Shown here: piece by piece, positions 1-9,444 of the stretch
Numbering within the stretch: position 1 is the stretch's first letter
How the letters are laid out: every line of letters starts with the position of its first letter
Assembly: GCA_016711205.1 (NCBI GenBank)
Contig: JADJTM010000003.1
Location: 310,001 to 374,000, forward strand
Reading direction: 5' to 3'
Origin: Micropruina sp.
Lineage (GTDB): Bacteria > Actinomycetota > Actinomycetes > Propionibacteriales > Propionibacteriaceae
DNA: 64,000 nt
Made by a program: the position numbers and the translations under genes
The notes under the pieces: generated by a model
The model's input: the letters and a program-made list of their open reading frames with translations, nothing else
Database searches by the model: none
What the model was told of the DNA's origin: nothing

Positions 1-460
1 GCTGGTTGCGCCGCCGGGCCCGCTCGGACCGTCCTGACCAGACCTCGATCAGGCCGTGCCCCCACAGCTTGCCGGCCCACCAGTAGATCCAGTCGAACTT
101 CATCGCCATCAGGCTGCCGAGCACCATCACCAACGGCCACCACGGGTCGCCGATCGAGCCCAACGCTCCCGTCATCACCAGACCGGTGCGGTAGCCCAGC
201 GAGCCCAGCAGGTGCGGAGCCAGGCCCAGCATGACCGGCCGCAGCGGCAGCAGGATCAGCCCGTACACCGAGGCGACACCCATCCACGACAGGCAGGCGA
301 TGTCCGACCGGGTCGGCTTGTGCTTCCACGGCAGGCCCGGTTCTTCCCACCACTCCCGGGTGGGTTCGGACGCGGCAGCCGGCCCGTCCGCGCGCTGCCG
401 CCCGTCCATGGGTTGCTGCGCGGACGGGTGCTGCTCGTCACCCGGGGTCGTCGTCACCAT
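1..460 (-). CDS. DedA/VTT-domain membrane protein, N-terminal part (runs off the left edge)
   Basis: The minus strand from the ATG at 460 reads 153 residues and leaves the window without a stop. After a hydrophilic N-terminus of about 50 residues come hydrophobic segments, a GDPWWPLV motif, then FDWIYWWAGKLWGHGLIE and the basic sequence SGRSERARRRN. This order is what I know from actinobacterial DedA-family (SNARE-associated, VTT domain) inner-membrane proteins, which are thought to move lipids or maintain membrane homeostasis. The C-terminal half with the remaining helices lies outside. No clear Shine-Dalgarno is seen and an internal ATG exists 17 codons in, so the start is uncertain. The family call rests on recalled similarity. 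Confidence 0.65.
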   Translation of the reverse strand, partial: MVTTTPGDEQHPSAQQPMDGRQRADGPAAASEPTREWWEEPGLPWKHKPTRSDIACLSWMGVASVYGLILLPLRPVMLGLAPHLLGSLGYRTGLVMTGALGSIGDPWWPLVMVLGSLMAMKFDWIYWWAGKLWGHGLIEVWSGRSERARRRNQ

Positions 461-583
461 GGGGAGCCTACCCGGGCGGTGCCGGCAGCATCCGATCACC
501 CCACCCTGAGCGGAGCGCGCACATGGTGGCCCAAACCACGTCCGCGCACAAGAACGCGTCCGCTATTGCGTTGTTTCGATTGA

Positions 584-599
584 GAGAAACCGTGTTCTC
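584..599. promoter_or_regulatory. possible operator dyad upstream of the sugar ABC ATPase gene
   Basis: GAGAA and TTCTC arms are separated by six bases, about 90 bp before the msiK-like start. A second short dyad (GTTC...GAAC) overlaps its right arm. No -35/-10 pair can be assigned with confidence, so this is only a candidate regulator site. Confidence 0.25.
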
Positions 600-688
600 G
601 TGGGAACATGGTCCGGTCGCGTGATCACGCGGCGTGCTTCCACTACGGATCGTCGGGCACGTACCTGCCCGTGGAAAGGATTGTTGGC

Positions 689-1789
<1,101 letters not shown>

Positions 1790-1815
1790 TCGTCACCGCA
1801 GAACCGAACAGCATC

Positions 1816-1845
1816 CAGTGCCCCGGGCGTATGCCCGGGGCACTG
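1816..1845 (+). terminator. terminator hairpin after the ABC ATPase gene
   Basis: A perfect 13-bp stem (CAGTGCCCCGGGC and its complement) closes a GTAT loop 27 bp after the stop codon. There is no U-tract, as is common in high-G+C actinobacteria. Confidence 0.75.
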
Positions 1846-1936
1846 GTGCGTCCGGGGTGGGGCGCAGGTGCGTCCGGGGATGACCTGGGCGTTCAACGCG
1901 CGCCGCGCGAGTTCTGAGATCACCCGTGAGAGTGAG

Positions 1937-2530
1937 TCAGCATGCCGGGGTGTCGCGGGGTGAGAGGTGCGTGGGTGCCAGGATTTCAGAATGAGATCCA
2001 GGTGAACCGGCGCGGGTGCGTCCGCGAGTGAGCAGAGCGACGAGCACCCGGCGCACGGTGGCGAGGTCGTCCGCGCCGAACTCGGCCGCCCAGTCGTTCT
2101 CGATGTCGATGAACAGCCGCCGGATGATCTGCTGGGCCCGGGCCCCCTTTTCCGTCAGCGTGACCAGTCGCGCTCGCGCGTCCGCCGGGTCGGGCTCGAT
2201 GGCGACGTAGCCACCCTGTTCCAGGTGCGCGATCTGCTGGCTGAGCGCTTGCTTCGACACCCCGCAATCACCGACGATGTCGCGCGCTCGGAGTGGCCCG
2301 TCGCCGAGATGGCGCAGCACGTTGCGTGAGTGGGCCAACGACAAGGTGGCGAACTCGCCCCGACGCATCCGTTTGTCGAACTCGGCCGCGAAGGCCGCCT
2401 CGGCTTCGGCGAGCAGGCGCGGCAGCGGCACCCGTGCCCCCGCAGTGTCGTCGGCGCAGGATTCAGCAGCTGCGCAGGAGTCGGCGGCTGCATCGTTGCA
2501 GGCCTCCTGCGCCTCCTCACTGCTGGTCAT
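1937..2530 (-). CDS. MarR-family transcriptional regulator
   Basis: 197 residues. The central part holds a MarR winged helix: SRNVLRHLGDGPLRARDIV, then GVSKQALSQQIAHLEQGGYV as recognition helix, and the wing ending in DARARLVTLTEKG. The first 35 residues are low-complexity, Ala/Asp/Cys-rich and poorly supported; a shorter start is possible. The gene faces the FMN reductase gene, with two near-identical palindromes in the 88-bp gap. The natural reading is a repressor of both itself and the reductase, released by a small, probably redox-active or electrophilic ligand. The operators are visible; the ligand is not predictable. Confidence 0.88.
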   Translation of the reverse strand: MTSSEEAQEACNDAAADSCAAAESCADDTAGARVPLPRLLAEAEAAFAAEFDKRMRRGEFATLSLAHSRNVLRHLGDGPLRARDIVGDCGVSKQALSQQIAHLEQGGYVAIEPDPADARARLVTLTEKGARAQQIIRRLFIDIENDWAAEFGADDLATVRRVLVALLTRGRTRAGSPGSHSEILAPTHLSPRDTPAC

Positions 2531-2549
2531 GACGCCATCCTAGCTGTTT

Positions 2550-2565
2550 AGTCAACAACTTGACT
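2550..2565. promoter_or_regulatory. MarR operator palindrome 1
   Basis: AGTCAA-CAAC-TTGACT lies 20 bp from the marR start. It matches the second site (2590-2605) except for one arm base and one spacer base. Confidence 0.75.
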
Positions 2566-2589
2566 GTCGGCACGCGTGCCGGAAGTATT

Positions 2590-2605
2590 GGTCAATAACT
2601 TGACT
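2590..2605. promoter_or_regulatory. MarR operator palindrome 2
   Basis: GGTCAA-TAAC-TTGACT lies 14 bp from the reductase start, just before its GGAGA ribosome site. The two operator centres are 40 bp apart, close to four helical turns, so two dimers could sit on one face of the DNA. Confidence 0.75.
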
Positions 2606-2618
2606 ATCTGGAGATGAC

Positions 2619-3164
2619 ATGAACGTTCTCGTACTCGTGGGCAGCGTCCGTCGCGGCTCCTTCAACGCCCTGCTCGCAGACGCCACTGTCGCGGCGCTGC
2701 CCGCGGGCACCGAAGTCACCCGCTTCGACCTCACCACCCTGCCCTTCTACGATGCCGATCGCGACGAGTCGGGCATGTTGGGTGAGAGCGTCGAGGCATT
2801 CCGCTTCGCCGTTGCCGGCGCCGATGCGATCCTCGTGGCCAGCCCCGCCTACAACGGCGCGCTGACGGCCGAGGTGAAGAACGCGATCGACACCGCCTCG
2901 CGACCCCGCGGCAGCGCCGCGATCGTCGGTAAGCCGGTGGCGGTACTGACCTCCGCCTTCAGGGCGGAGGCCGGAGCGCGGGTGCTCGAACAGGTCAGCG
3001 TGGCGTTGAGGATCGCCGGCGCCGATCCGCGCGAGGCTTTGAATGCGCCGTTCGTCGCCTCGTTCGATGCCGACGGTGCGGTGACGCCCGGGGTGCGCGC
3101 CGAAATCAAGGCGCTGGTGTCCAGCCTGGTCCGGACCGCAGCGAACGAGTCCGCCGCCGCCTGA
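2619..3164 (+). CDS. NAD(P)H-dependent FMN reductase-type flavoprotein
   Basis: 181 residues with the flavodoxin-like fold of NADPH-dependent FMN reductases and chromate/quinone reductases. The opening strand and FMN phosphate loop read LVGSVRRGSFN (residues 6-16). The mid-protein signature SPAYNGALTAEVKNAIDTASR (about 75-95) is the family's typical SPEYNGS-like stretch. It transfers electrons from NAD(P)H to FMN or to quinone and azo substrates in the cytosol. It is divergent from the MarR gene and probably controlled by it through the two intergenic palindromes. A ribosome site (CTGGAGA) precedes the ATG. The physiological acceptor cannot be told from sequence. Confidence 0.88.
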   Translation: MNVLVLVGSVRRGSFNALLADATVAALPAGTEVTRFDLTTLPFYDADRDESGMLGESVEAFRFAVAGADAILVASPAYNGALTAEVKNAIDTASRPRGSAAIVGKPVAVLTSAFRAEAGARVLEQVSVALRIAGADPREALNAPFVASFDADGAVTPGVRAEIKALVSSLVRTAANESAAA

Positions 3165-3241
3165 GCCGGCAGACGTCGGCCCCCGCCGCATGCCGTCCGG
3201 CGGGTAGCTGCTTTGTCGTCGTCTGCTGGCACACTGTGCCC

Positions 3242-4609
3242 ATGCCCCGCATTCTGTCGGCGAAGCCGGATTCCAGGCTCATTCCGCTGCCCTGGGAACT
3301 GCCGCTGACCGAGTGGCCCACCGACTACCTGGTGGCGCTTCCGCGCGGCATCTCGCGCCACGTCGTCCGGTTCATCAAGGTCGGCAACGACGTGTACGCG
3401 GCCAAAGAGGTGATCGAGGCCGCGGCCGTCCACGAGTACCGCATGCTGCAAGAGCTCGCCCGCGAGAACACCCCGGCGGTCGAACCGTTGGCGGTGATCA
3501 CCGATCGGCGGGGCATGGGCGGGCAGCCGCTCGATCCGGTACTGGTCACCCGGCACCTCGACTTTTCGCTGCCGTACCGGTCACTGTTCAGCCAGAGCGT
3601 CCGGCCCGACACGGTGAACCGGCTGCTGGACGCGATGGTGGTGCTGCTGGCCCGGCTGCACCTGATCGGCTTCCTGTGGCTGGACGTGTCGCTGTCCAAC
3701 ATCCTGTTCCGGCGCGACGCCGGCGAGTTCGCCGCGTACCTGGTCGACGCCGAAACCGCCGAACTGCACGACGTGCTCACCCGCGGGCAGCGCGAGCACG
3801 ACCTGATGATCGCCGTGACGAACCTGTTCGGCGAGTTCAGCGATCTCGAGGCGGGCCAGTTGCTCGACGAGTCGCTCGACCCACTCACTCTGGTCGACAC
3901 GATCAGCGCCCGTTACCGCGATCTGTGGGCCGAACTCACCGGTGTCGAAGAGTTTTCCGGCACCGAGCTGGACCGTATCGAGAGCCGCGTCCGCCGGCTG
4001 AACGCGCTGGGCTTCGACGTCGCCGAACTCGACATCACCACGTCGCCGGACGGCTCGACGGTGCGCATTCAACCCAAGGTGGTGGACGCCGGGCACCACA
4101 CCCGCCGGCTGATGCGGCTGACCGGCCTCGACGTCGAAGAGAACCAGGCCCGCCGGCTGCTCAACGACCTCGACACCTTCCGCTTCCGCACCAACCAGCA
4201 ACAGCTGGACGAGTCGCTGGTCGCGCATCAGTGGCTGACCCAGAGCTTCGAGCCGGTGGTCACCGCTGTGCCGGCCCACCTGCGCGGCAAGCGCGATGCG
4301 GCGCAGATCTTTCACGAGGTGCTCGACTACCGCTGGTACGCCTCCCAGCGCGAGAACCGCGAGGTGCCGATGCTGGACGCCGCCGACGGCTACATCCGCG
4401 ACGTGCTGGAGGGCCTGCCCGACGAGGCGATGAACAGCCGTCCGCTGGCCGAGGGCAGCCGGCAGCTGGCCAACCCTTTCGACCCGTCCCAGGGTTTCGC
4501 CGACGAAGAGGGCGCGATGCCGGACGACCCCTGGGAGGTGGACGCCGCCGAGGTGCCCGAGCCCACGGGGATGCTCGATATCGCGGCGTTGCGGCGCGCC
4601 GGCGGGTGA
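3242..4609 (+). CDS. DUF4032 domain protein with kinase-like motifs
   Basis: 455 residues from the ATG at 3242 (a GTG at 3236 would add two). The opening DSRLIPLPWELPLTEWP and the body match the actinobacterial DUF4032 family as I recall it. Within it, residues around 140-170 read FLWLDVSLSNILF and then YLVDAETAEL. This resembles the D-x4-N catalytic loop and metal-binding Asp of the protein/lipopolysaccharide kinase fold. Phosphotransfer is possible but unproven. The C-terminal 60 residues are acidic and Pro-rich. The gene is followed 88 bp later by cysS on the same strand. The function is unknown. Confidence 0.8.
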   Translation: MPRILSAKPDSRLIPLPWELPLTEWPTDYLVALPRGISRHVVRFIKVGNDVYAAKEVIEAAAVHEYRMLQELARENTPAVEPLAVITDRRGMGGQPLDPVLVTRHLDFSLPYRSLFSQSVRPDTVNRLLDAMVVLLARLHLIGFLWLDVSLSNILFRRDAGEFAAYLVDAETAELHDVLTRGQREHDLMIAVTNLFGEFSDLEAGQLLDESLDPLTLVDTISARYRDLWAELTGVEEFSGTELDRIESRVRRLNALGFDVAELDITTSPDGSTVRIQPKVVDAGHHTRRLMRLTGLDVEENQARRLLNDLDTFRFRTNQQQLDESLVAHQWLTQSFEPVVTAVPAHLRGKRDAAQIFHEVLDYRWYASQRENREVPMLDAADGYIRDVLEGLPDEAMNSRPLAEGSRQLANPFDPSQGFADEEGAMPDDPWEVDAAEVPEPTGMLDIAALRRAGG

Positions 4610-4697
4610 GGCAGCGCCGGCGGGTGAGCCAGCGCCGCGAGCTCACGCGGTGGCGGGCGCGGCGCCTGCCCGGGGTGCACCCCGATACACTCGGCCG

Positions 4698-6113
4698 GTG
4701 AGTTTTCACCTGTACGACAGCCTCCACCGCGAGATCGTCGAGTTCCAGCCGCTTCAGCCGGGCCGGGCGACGATCTACGTGTGCGGGCCGACCGTGCAGT
4801 CCGCGCCGCATCTGGGGCACATGCGCAGCCGGGTCAACTTCGACGTGCTGCGGCGCTGGCTGCAGCACAGCGGGTACGAGGTCACCCTGATCACCAACGT
4901 GACCGACATCGACGACAAGATCCTGGCCAAGGCCGAGGCGGCGCAGCGTTCGTGGTGGGCGCACGGGTTCCTGTTCGAGAACGCCTTCAACGCCGCCTAC
5001 CGAGCCCTCGGCGTCCCGTCCGCGACCTACGAGCCACGCGCCACCGGCCACATTCCCGAGATGCTCGAGCTGATCGCCTCGCTGGTCGAGCGGGGCCACG
5101 CCTACCCGGCCGGGGACGGCTCGGGCGACGTCTACTTCGACGTGCAGTCCTGGCCCGAGTACGGGGCCCTGACCGCTCAGCGCGTCGCCGACATGGAGCC
5201 GGACGAAGGGGCCGATCTGCGCGGTAAGCGCGACCCGCGCGACTTCGCCCTGTGGAAGGGGCACAAGCCGGGGGAGCCGTCCACCGCTTCGTGGCCGAGC
5301 CCGTGGGGTCAGGGCCGGCCCGGTTGGCACATCGAGTGCTCGGCGATGGCCGGCAAGTACCTGGGCGACACCTTCGACATTCACGGCGGCGGCCTCGACC
5401 TGCGCTTCCCCCACCACGAGAACGAGCTGGCCCAGTCCCGCGCCGCCGGCCGCGGCTTCGCCCGCTACTGGATGCACAACGCCTGGGTCACCCTGGCCGG
5501 CGAGAAGATGTCGAAGTCGCTCGGCAACACCGCGGACGTCGCCGCGGCCGTGGCGAAACACGGGGGACGCGCCGTCCGGCTGTGGTTGGCGGGGCCGCAC
5601 TACCGCTCGTCCATCGAACTCAGCGAGGGCGCACTGGCCGAGGCGGCCGCGCAACTGGCCCGGATCGACAGCTTTCTGGACCGTGCCGCCCACCTGCTGC
5701 CGACTGGCGGACCCCCGCCCGAGGTGTCGCTGGCCACCGACTTCACTGCGGCCATGAACGACGATCTGGGCACGCCGACTGCGCTGGCTGTGGTGTTCCG
5801 CGTCGTCAAAGAGGGCAACCTGGCGATCGAAGCCGGCGACGTCGAAGCCGCTCGCCGCGCATACGTCAGCGTGCTGCAGATGGTGCAGGTGTTCGGGCTC
5901 GACCCGGCGGCGCCGGAATGGGCGGACGCCTCCACCGCCGACGACCTCACCCCCGTCGTCGACGGCCTGGTCGGCGCGTTGCTGCAGCAGCGTGCGCAGG
6001 CACGCGCTCGCAAGGATTGGCCCGCAGCCGACGCGATCCGTGACACGCTGGCCACCCTTGGCCTCAAGGTCGAGGACACCCCGAACGGTCCACGTTGGAG
6101 CTTGGAGGCCTGA
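4698..6113 (+). CDS. cysS: cysteinyl-tRNA synthetase
   Basis: 471 residues, usual bacterial length. It charges tRNA-Cys with cysteine in the cytosol. The class I signature APHLGH is at 36-41 and KMSKS at 270-274. The zinc ligands expected for CysRS are present: Cys29, Cys214 (HIECS), and His239 and Glu243 in PHHENE. GTG at 4698 is the start because it gives the canonical N-terminus (LYDS...). The C-terminal extension with ADAIRD separates CysS from MshC, the mycothiol ligase paralogue, which is shorter. The stop overlaps the rlmB start (TGATG), so the two are translationally coupled, a pairing common in actinobacteria. Confidence 0.95.
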   Translation: MSFHLYDSLHREIVEFQPLQPGRATIYVCGPTVQSAPHLGHMRSRVNFDVLRRWLQHSGYEVTLITNVTDIDDKILAKAEAAQRSWWAHGFLFENAFNAAYRALGVPSATYEPRATGHIPEMLELIASLVERGHAYPAGDGSGDVYFDVQSWPEYGALTAQRVADMEPDEGADLRGKRDPRDFALWKGHKPGEPSTASWPSPWGQGRPGWHIECSAMAGKYLGDTFDIHGGGLDLRFPHHENELAQSRAAGRGFARYWMHNAWVTLAGEKMSKSLGNTADVAAAVAKHGGRAVRLWLAGPHYRSSIELSEGALAEAAAQLARIDSFLDRAAHLLPTGGPPPEVSLATDFTAAMNDDLGTPTALAVVFRVVKEGNLAIEAGDVEAARRAYVSVLQMVQVFGLDPAAPEWADASTADDLTPVVDGLVGALLQQRAQARARKDWPAADAIRDTLATLGLKVEDTPNGPRWSLEA

Positions 6114-7093
6114 TGCCCGGAAACTCGTCCCGCCAGGGCGCCGTCCGCAAGCGCGGCAAGGGCATCGGCAGCGGCAACACCGCGGGCTCGGGGGGTCGCG
6201 TGCGGCGCGGCCTCGAGGGCAAGGGGCCCACGCCGAAGGCCGAGGACCGTCCTTACCACAAGGCGTACCGCAAGCGTGGGCCGAACGATGCCAACAAGTC
6301 CTCGTCCGGGGCTGGACGGGGTGGCGGCAAGCCACGCCGCGACACGCCCCGCGCGGGCGACGACTGGGTGTTCGGCCGCAACCCGGTGCTCGAGGCGCTG
6401 CAGGCCGGGCTGCCGGTCAAGCGCGCCTACGTGGCGGACGGGGTCGAACGCGACGATCGGCTGCGCGACATTCTCAAGTACGCCGCCGATCACGGCATTT
6501 CGCTGCTCGCCGCCACCCGCGCCGAGCTCGACAAGCTGACCAACGGGGGGGTGCATCAGGGGGTTGCGCTGCAGTTGCCGCCGTACGAGTACGCGCATCC
6601 GGACGATCTGCTCGCCGAGGCTCTGGACGCTCCCGACCCGGCGCTGGTGATCGCCTGCGACCAGATCACCGACCCGCGCAACCTTGGGGCCATCATCCGT
6701 TCGGCGGCCGCGTTCGGGGCGGCCGGTGTGATCATTCCGGAGCGGCGTTCCGCGCAGGTGACCGCGGCGACCTGGAAGACCTCCGCCGGTGCGGCGGCCC
6801 GGCTTCCGGTGGCGCGGGTGACGAACCTCAACCGCACCCTCAAACAGTACGCGGACGCTGGATTCGTGGTGGCGGGGTTGGCTGGTGAGGCCGACCTGGA
6901 CGTCGGCGGCATTCCCGGTGTGGACGGCCCCGTGCTGCTGGTGGTCGGCTCTGAAGGGGAGGGGCTGTCGCGGCTGGTCCGCGACAACTGCGACGTGCTG
7001 GTGTCGATCCCGATCGGCTCGGACGTCGAATCGCTGAACGCCTCGGTGGCGGCGAGCATCGCGCTATATGAAGTCACCCGCTGCCGCGGCTGA
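6113..7093 (+). CDS. rlmB: 23S rRNA (guanosine-2251-2'-O-)-methyltransferase RlmB
   Basis: 326 residues. The first 85 are a basic, Gly/Lys/Arg-rich tail that likely binds RNA. Next comes a substrate-binding domain starting at VFGRNPVLEAL, and then the SpoU knotted methyltransferase domain. Its three motifs are clear: NLGAIIRSA, VGSEGEGLSRL and SLNASVAASIALYE. It methylates the ribose of a peptidyl-transferase-centre guanosine using SAM. It starts inside the cysS stop codon. The last 26 bases belong to a 45-bp sequence that is repeated exactly downstream (7068-7112 and 7134-7178). Confidence 0.93.
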   Translation: MPGNSSRQGAVRKRGKGIGSGNTAGSGGRVRRGLEGKGPTPKAEDRPYHKAYRKRGPNDANKSSSGAGRGGGKPRRDTPRAGDDWVFGRNPVLEALQAGLPVKRAYVADGVERDDRLRDILKYAADHGISLLAATRAELDKLTNGGVHQGVALQLPPYEYAHPDDLLAEALDAPDPALVIACDQITDPRNLGAIIRSAAAFGAAGVIIPERRSAQVTAATWKTSAGAAARLPVARVTNLNRTLKQYADAGFVVAGLAGEADLDVGGIPGVDGPVLLVVGSEGEGLSRLVRDNCDVLVSIPIGSDVESLNASVAASIALYEVTRCRG

Positions 7094-7178
7094 CGTCATG
7101 CTGGGCGGATCCTCGCCCGCTCGGATCCTTGACATGAAGTCACCCGCTGCCGCGGCTGACGTCATGCTGGGCGGATCC
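7068..7178. repeat. 45-bp exact direct repeat over the rlmB 3' end
   Basis: The 45 bases at 7068-7112 recur without change at 7134-7178, offset 66 bp, with 21 bp between them. The first copy contains the rlmB stop codon; the second is intergenic, ending 3 bp before the S49 peptidase stop on the other strand. Both end in GGATCC. Confidence 0.9.
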
Positions 7179-7181
7179 CAG

Positions 7182-8408
7182 CTATCCGCAGACCCCCGCG
7201 ACCGTGCCGTGCCACAGCAGGGGCTGGGGTGCGCCCTGGCAGATCACGCTGGTGGCCCGCGGAGCGTCCTGCACCTGCCGCTGGTAGCCGTACAGCCGCG
7301 CGGACGCACCCAGCCATTCCTCCCACGCGCTCGGGGCACGGCGCTTCGCCAGCCGGGCGGTGTTCGGGTCCAGGCCCATGAGCTGGGCGATGTCGCGAAA
7401 AGCCTCGTCCGGGCCCAGTTGGGCGTCGATCAGCTTCTTGGCGATGGCCGTGTTGCCGTCGTAGATGTAGGCGCCGATGTCGTCACGGATGGTCTGCTCG
7501 GGTATTCCGCGGGCCTTCGACACCCACGACACGAACGCCGCGTACTCGTTGGCCATGCCGGCGGTCATGATGCGCCGCTCCTCGGCGGACATGTCCCGGA
7601 AGGGGTCGCCGAAGTCCTTGCCCTTGCCCTGCGTGAGGTACTCCTGGGTGATGCCCCCGGTGGTCGTGACCCCGGACTCGAGCAGGTTTCCCGACGTGGC
7701 GACGACGTCCCGGTAACGCACGAAGGGGCCGAAGATGACACCGATGCTGCCGATCAGGCTGCCGTGGTCGGCGATGATCCGGTCCGCGCCGGCCATCGCA
7801 TACATGCCACCGGAGGCGGACAGGCCCATGACGAACGCCGCCACCTTCTTGCCGGTGCGGCTCTGGTACCGCTCGACGGCGTCGGCGATCGCCCGGGATC
7901 CGTTGATCGTGCCACCAGGGGTGTCCATCAGCAGCGCGACGCCGGCCGCATCCTCGGCCTTGAGGCCGTCGAGGGTGCGGGCGATCTCGTAGCCGTAGGT
8001 GGACGCGGTCAGCGCGAAGCCGTCCTCGGACTCGGCCTGGATCACGCCGACGATCGGAATGGCGAGAACGGTCTGCGCGGCCGGGGCGGTGTCGGCGCCC
8101 CAGACCGTCTCCAAGGCGGCGATTCGAGGCGTGCTGCTCTGCGCCGCGACAGAGGTCAGAGCGCCGAAGACCAGGGCGGAGATGATCGAGCCGATCACGC
8201 TGAGTACCAGCAGCATGCCGCCCAGGCCCAGCCCGGCACCGGCGCCGAGACCGAACCCCCGTCGGAACGGCCGCTCGCTAGGGGCGGCAGCGAAAACGGG
8301 GGGCGCCGGCTGCGGAACGATGCCCGCGGGCGGTTGCGGACGGGGCCCGGAATCGGCGTGGGGCCTGGGGGCGGCGGGGGCGGTGGACGGGTCGGGGGTG
8401 CTGGTCAC
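7182..8408 (-). CDS. S49-family membrane peptidase (SppA-like)
   Basis: 408 residues from a GTG at 8408 preceded by CAGGAG. A Pro/Ala-rich cytoplasmic N-terminus (about 1-48) leads into one membrane segment (about 55-85). The S49 domain follows: MDTPGGTINGS near 161-171, the catalytic serine in GLSASGGMYAMAG (Ser199), the conserved GSLIGSIGV (217-224), and a lysine candidate in GKGKDFGDPFRDM (Lys264). This matches the short SppA form with a Ser/Lys dyad that degrades signal-peptide remnants or membrane proteins. It lies tail-to-tail with rlmB. The exact substrate is unknown. Confidence 0.88.
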   Translation of the reverse strand: MTSTPDPSTAPAAPRPHADSGPRPQPPAGIVPQPAPPVFAAAPSERPFRRGFGLGAGAGLGLGGMLLVLSVIGSIISALVFGALTSVAAQSSTPRIAALETVWGADTAPAAQTVLAIPIVGVIQAESEDGFALTASTYGYEIARTLDGLKAEDAAGVALLMDTPGGTINGSRAIADAVERYQSRTGKKVAAFVMGLSASGGMYAMAGADRIIADHGSLIGSIGVIFGPFVRYRDVVATSGNLLESGVTTTGGITQEYLTQGKGKDFGDPFRDMSAEERRIMTAGMANEYAAFVSWVSKARGIPEQTIRDDIGAYIYDGNTAIAKKLIDAQLGPDEAFRDIAQLMGLDPNTARLAKRRAPSAWEEWLGASARLYGYQRQVQDAPRATSVICQGAPQPLLWHGTVAGVCG

Positions 8409-8665
8409 GACGGGCTCCTGAAGTCGGGGGGATTCTTCGACCCTAGAGCTACCTCGCGCCGGGCGGCGCACCATCGGCCGCTGTGTCGCCAGGTTTCTAG
8501 TACCGCGGCCACCAACCTCTGCCCGCTGCGCGACGCCCGGACGGCGCCTCGCTGCGTTCTCCTCGGTCAACAGACAACCCGGTATGCCTCCCTCGTCGGA
8601 CTTGCGATGCACGCACCCAGACACCGCCAAACGGCAAGCCACGTGAGCGACACGCCACTAGACGA

Positions 8666-9280
8666 TCAACAGACCAACACCGCGACCACGAAGTTCGCGG
8701 CCGGACCGAACGGGCGCAGGTCCCAGGTCGAGAACGTCTGCTCCCGGGTCAGGCCCACCGCCGCCACGTCGGCGAAGAAGTCGTCGAACGCGTAGCCGCG
8801 GCCGGCGCCGAAGCCGACCACCGCGCGTCCCTCGGGTGTCAGCCGGTCGCGGAAGCCGGCCAGAATCGGACGCCGGGTGAGCGGGTGCGCGAAGCCGAGC
8901 ACGTTGCCGGCGCACAGAATCGCGTCGAACCGCTTCGGTACGCCGGCCGGCAGTTCGAACCCGGCAAGGTCGCCCACCACGTAGTCAGGGCCGGGTTCGG
9001 CACGCTCGGCCTCGGCGATCAGCGCCGGATCCAGGTCGACGCCCACGACCCGGTGCCCAGCCTGGTGCAGGTAGCCGCAGTGCCGTCCGGGGCCACAGCC
9101 GGCGTCGAGAACCGTCGCTCCGCGCGGCATCATGGCATCAATCAGCCGGGCCTCGCCGACGAGGTCGTGACCCTGCGCGGCCATCATCGCGAAGCGGTCG
9201 ATGTAGCGCTGGGAATGGCCGGGATCGCGGGCGATGATCTGAGCCCACTGGCTCTGGCCCGCTGGGGATTGTGCAGTCAC
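8666..9280 (-). CDS. class I SAM-dependent methyltransferase
   Basis: 204 residues with the Rossmann SAM-binding core: VLDAGCGPGRHCGYLHQAGHRVVGVDLDPALIAEAE (motif I and the acidic ribose-binding residues) and a later FDAILCAGNVLGF strand. The C-terminal half (GRAVVGFGAGRGYAFDDFFADVAAVGL) fits small methyltransferases of the UbiE/COQ5-like superfamily. The substrate is not predictable. The start at 9280 is two bases from the tRNA-Thr gene on the same strand, so the gene may be read from the tRNA promoter. Confidence 0.85.
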   Translation of the reverse strand: MTAQSPAGQSQWAQIIARDPGHSQRYIDRFAMMAAQGHDLVGEARLIDAMMPRGATVLDAGCGPGRHCGYLHQAGHRVVGVDLDPALIAEAERAEPGPDYVVGDLAGFELPAGVPKRFDAILCAGNVLGFAHPLTRRPILAGFRDRLTPEGRAVVGFGAGRGYAFDDFFADVAAVGLTREQTFSTWDLRPFGPAANFVVAVLVC

Positions 9281-9282
9281 GA

Positions 9283-9354
9283 GCCTCCGACAGGAATCGA
9301 ACCCGCGACCATCCGCTTACAAGGCGGGCGCTCTACCAACTGAGCTACGGAGGC
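9283..9354 (-). tRNA. tRNA-Thr(UGU)
   Basis: The minus strand folds as a 72-nt cloverleaf with acceptor GCCTCCG paired to CGGAGGC. The D-arm is GCTC/GAGC, the anticodon loop CTTGTAA reads UGU, and the T-arm carries GTTCGATTC. CCA is not encoded. The outermost anticodon-stem pair is a C-A mismatch. Confidence 0.93.
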
Positions 9355-9444
9355 ACCGGACGGACGCGCCGACCGAGCACCATTGTGCCGTACCCGGCAG
9401 GTCGACGGCACAGCCGTTCGATGCCTCAGATCTGCGTGGGCCGG

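Noticed and set aside
4260..6335. Minus-strand frame of 691 codons opposite cysS
   Set aside because: High-G+C antisense shadow; the plus strand holds a complete CysS.
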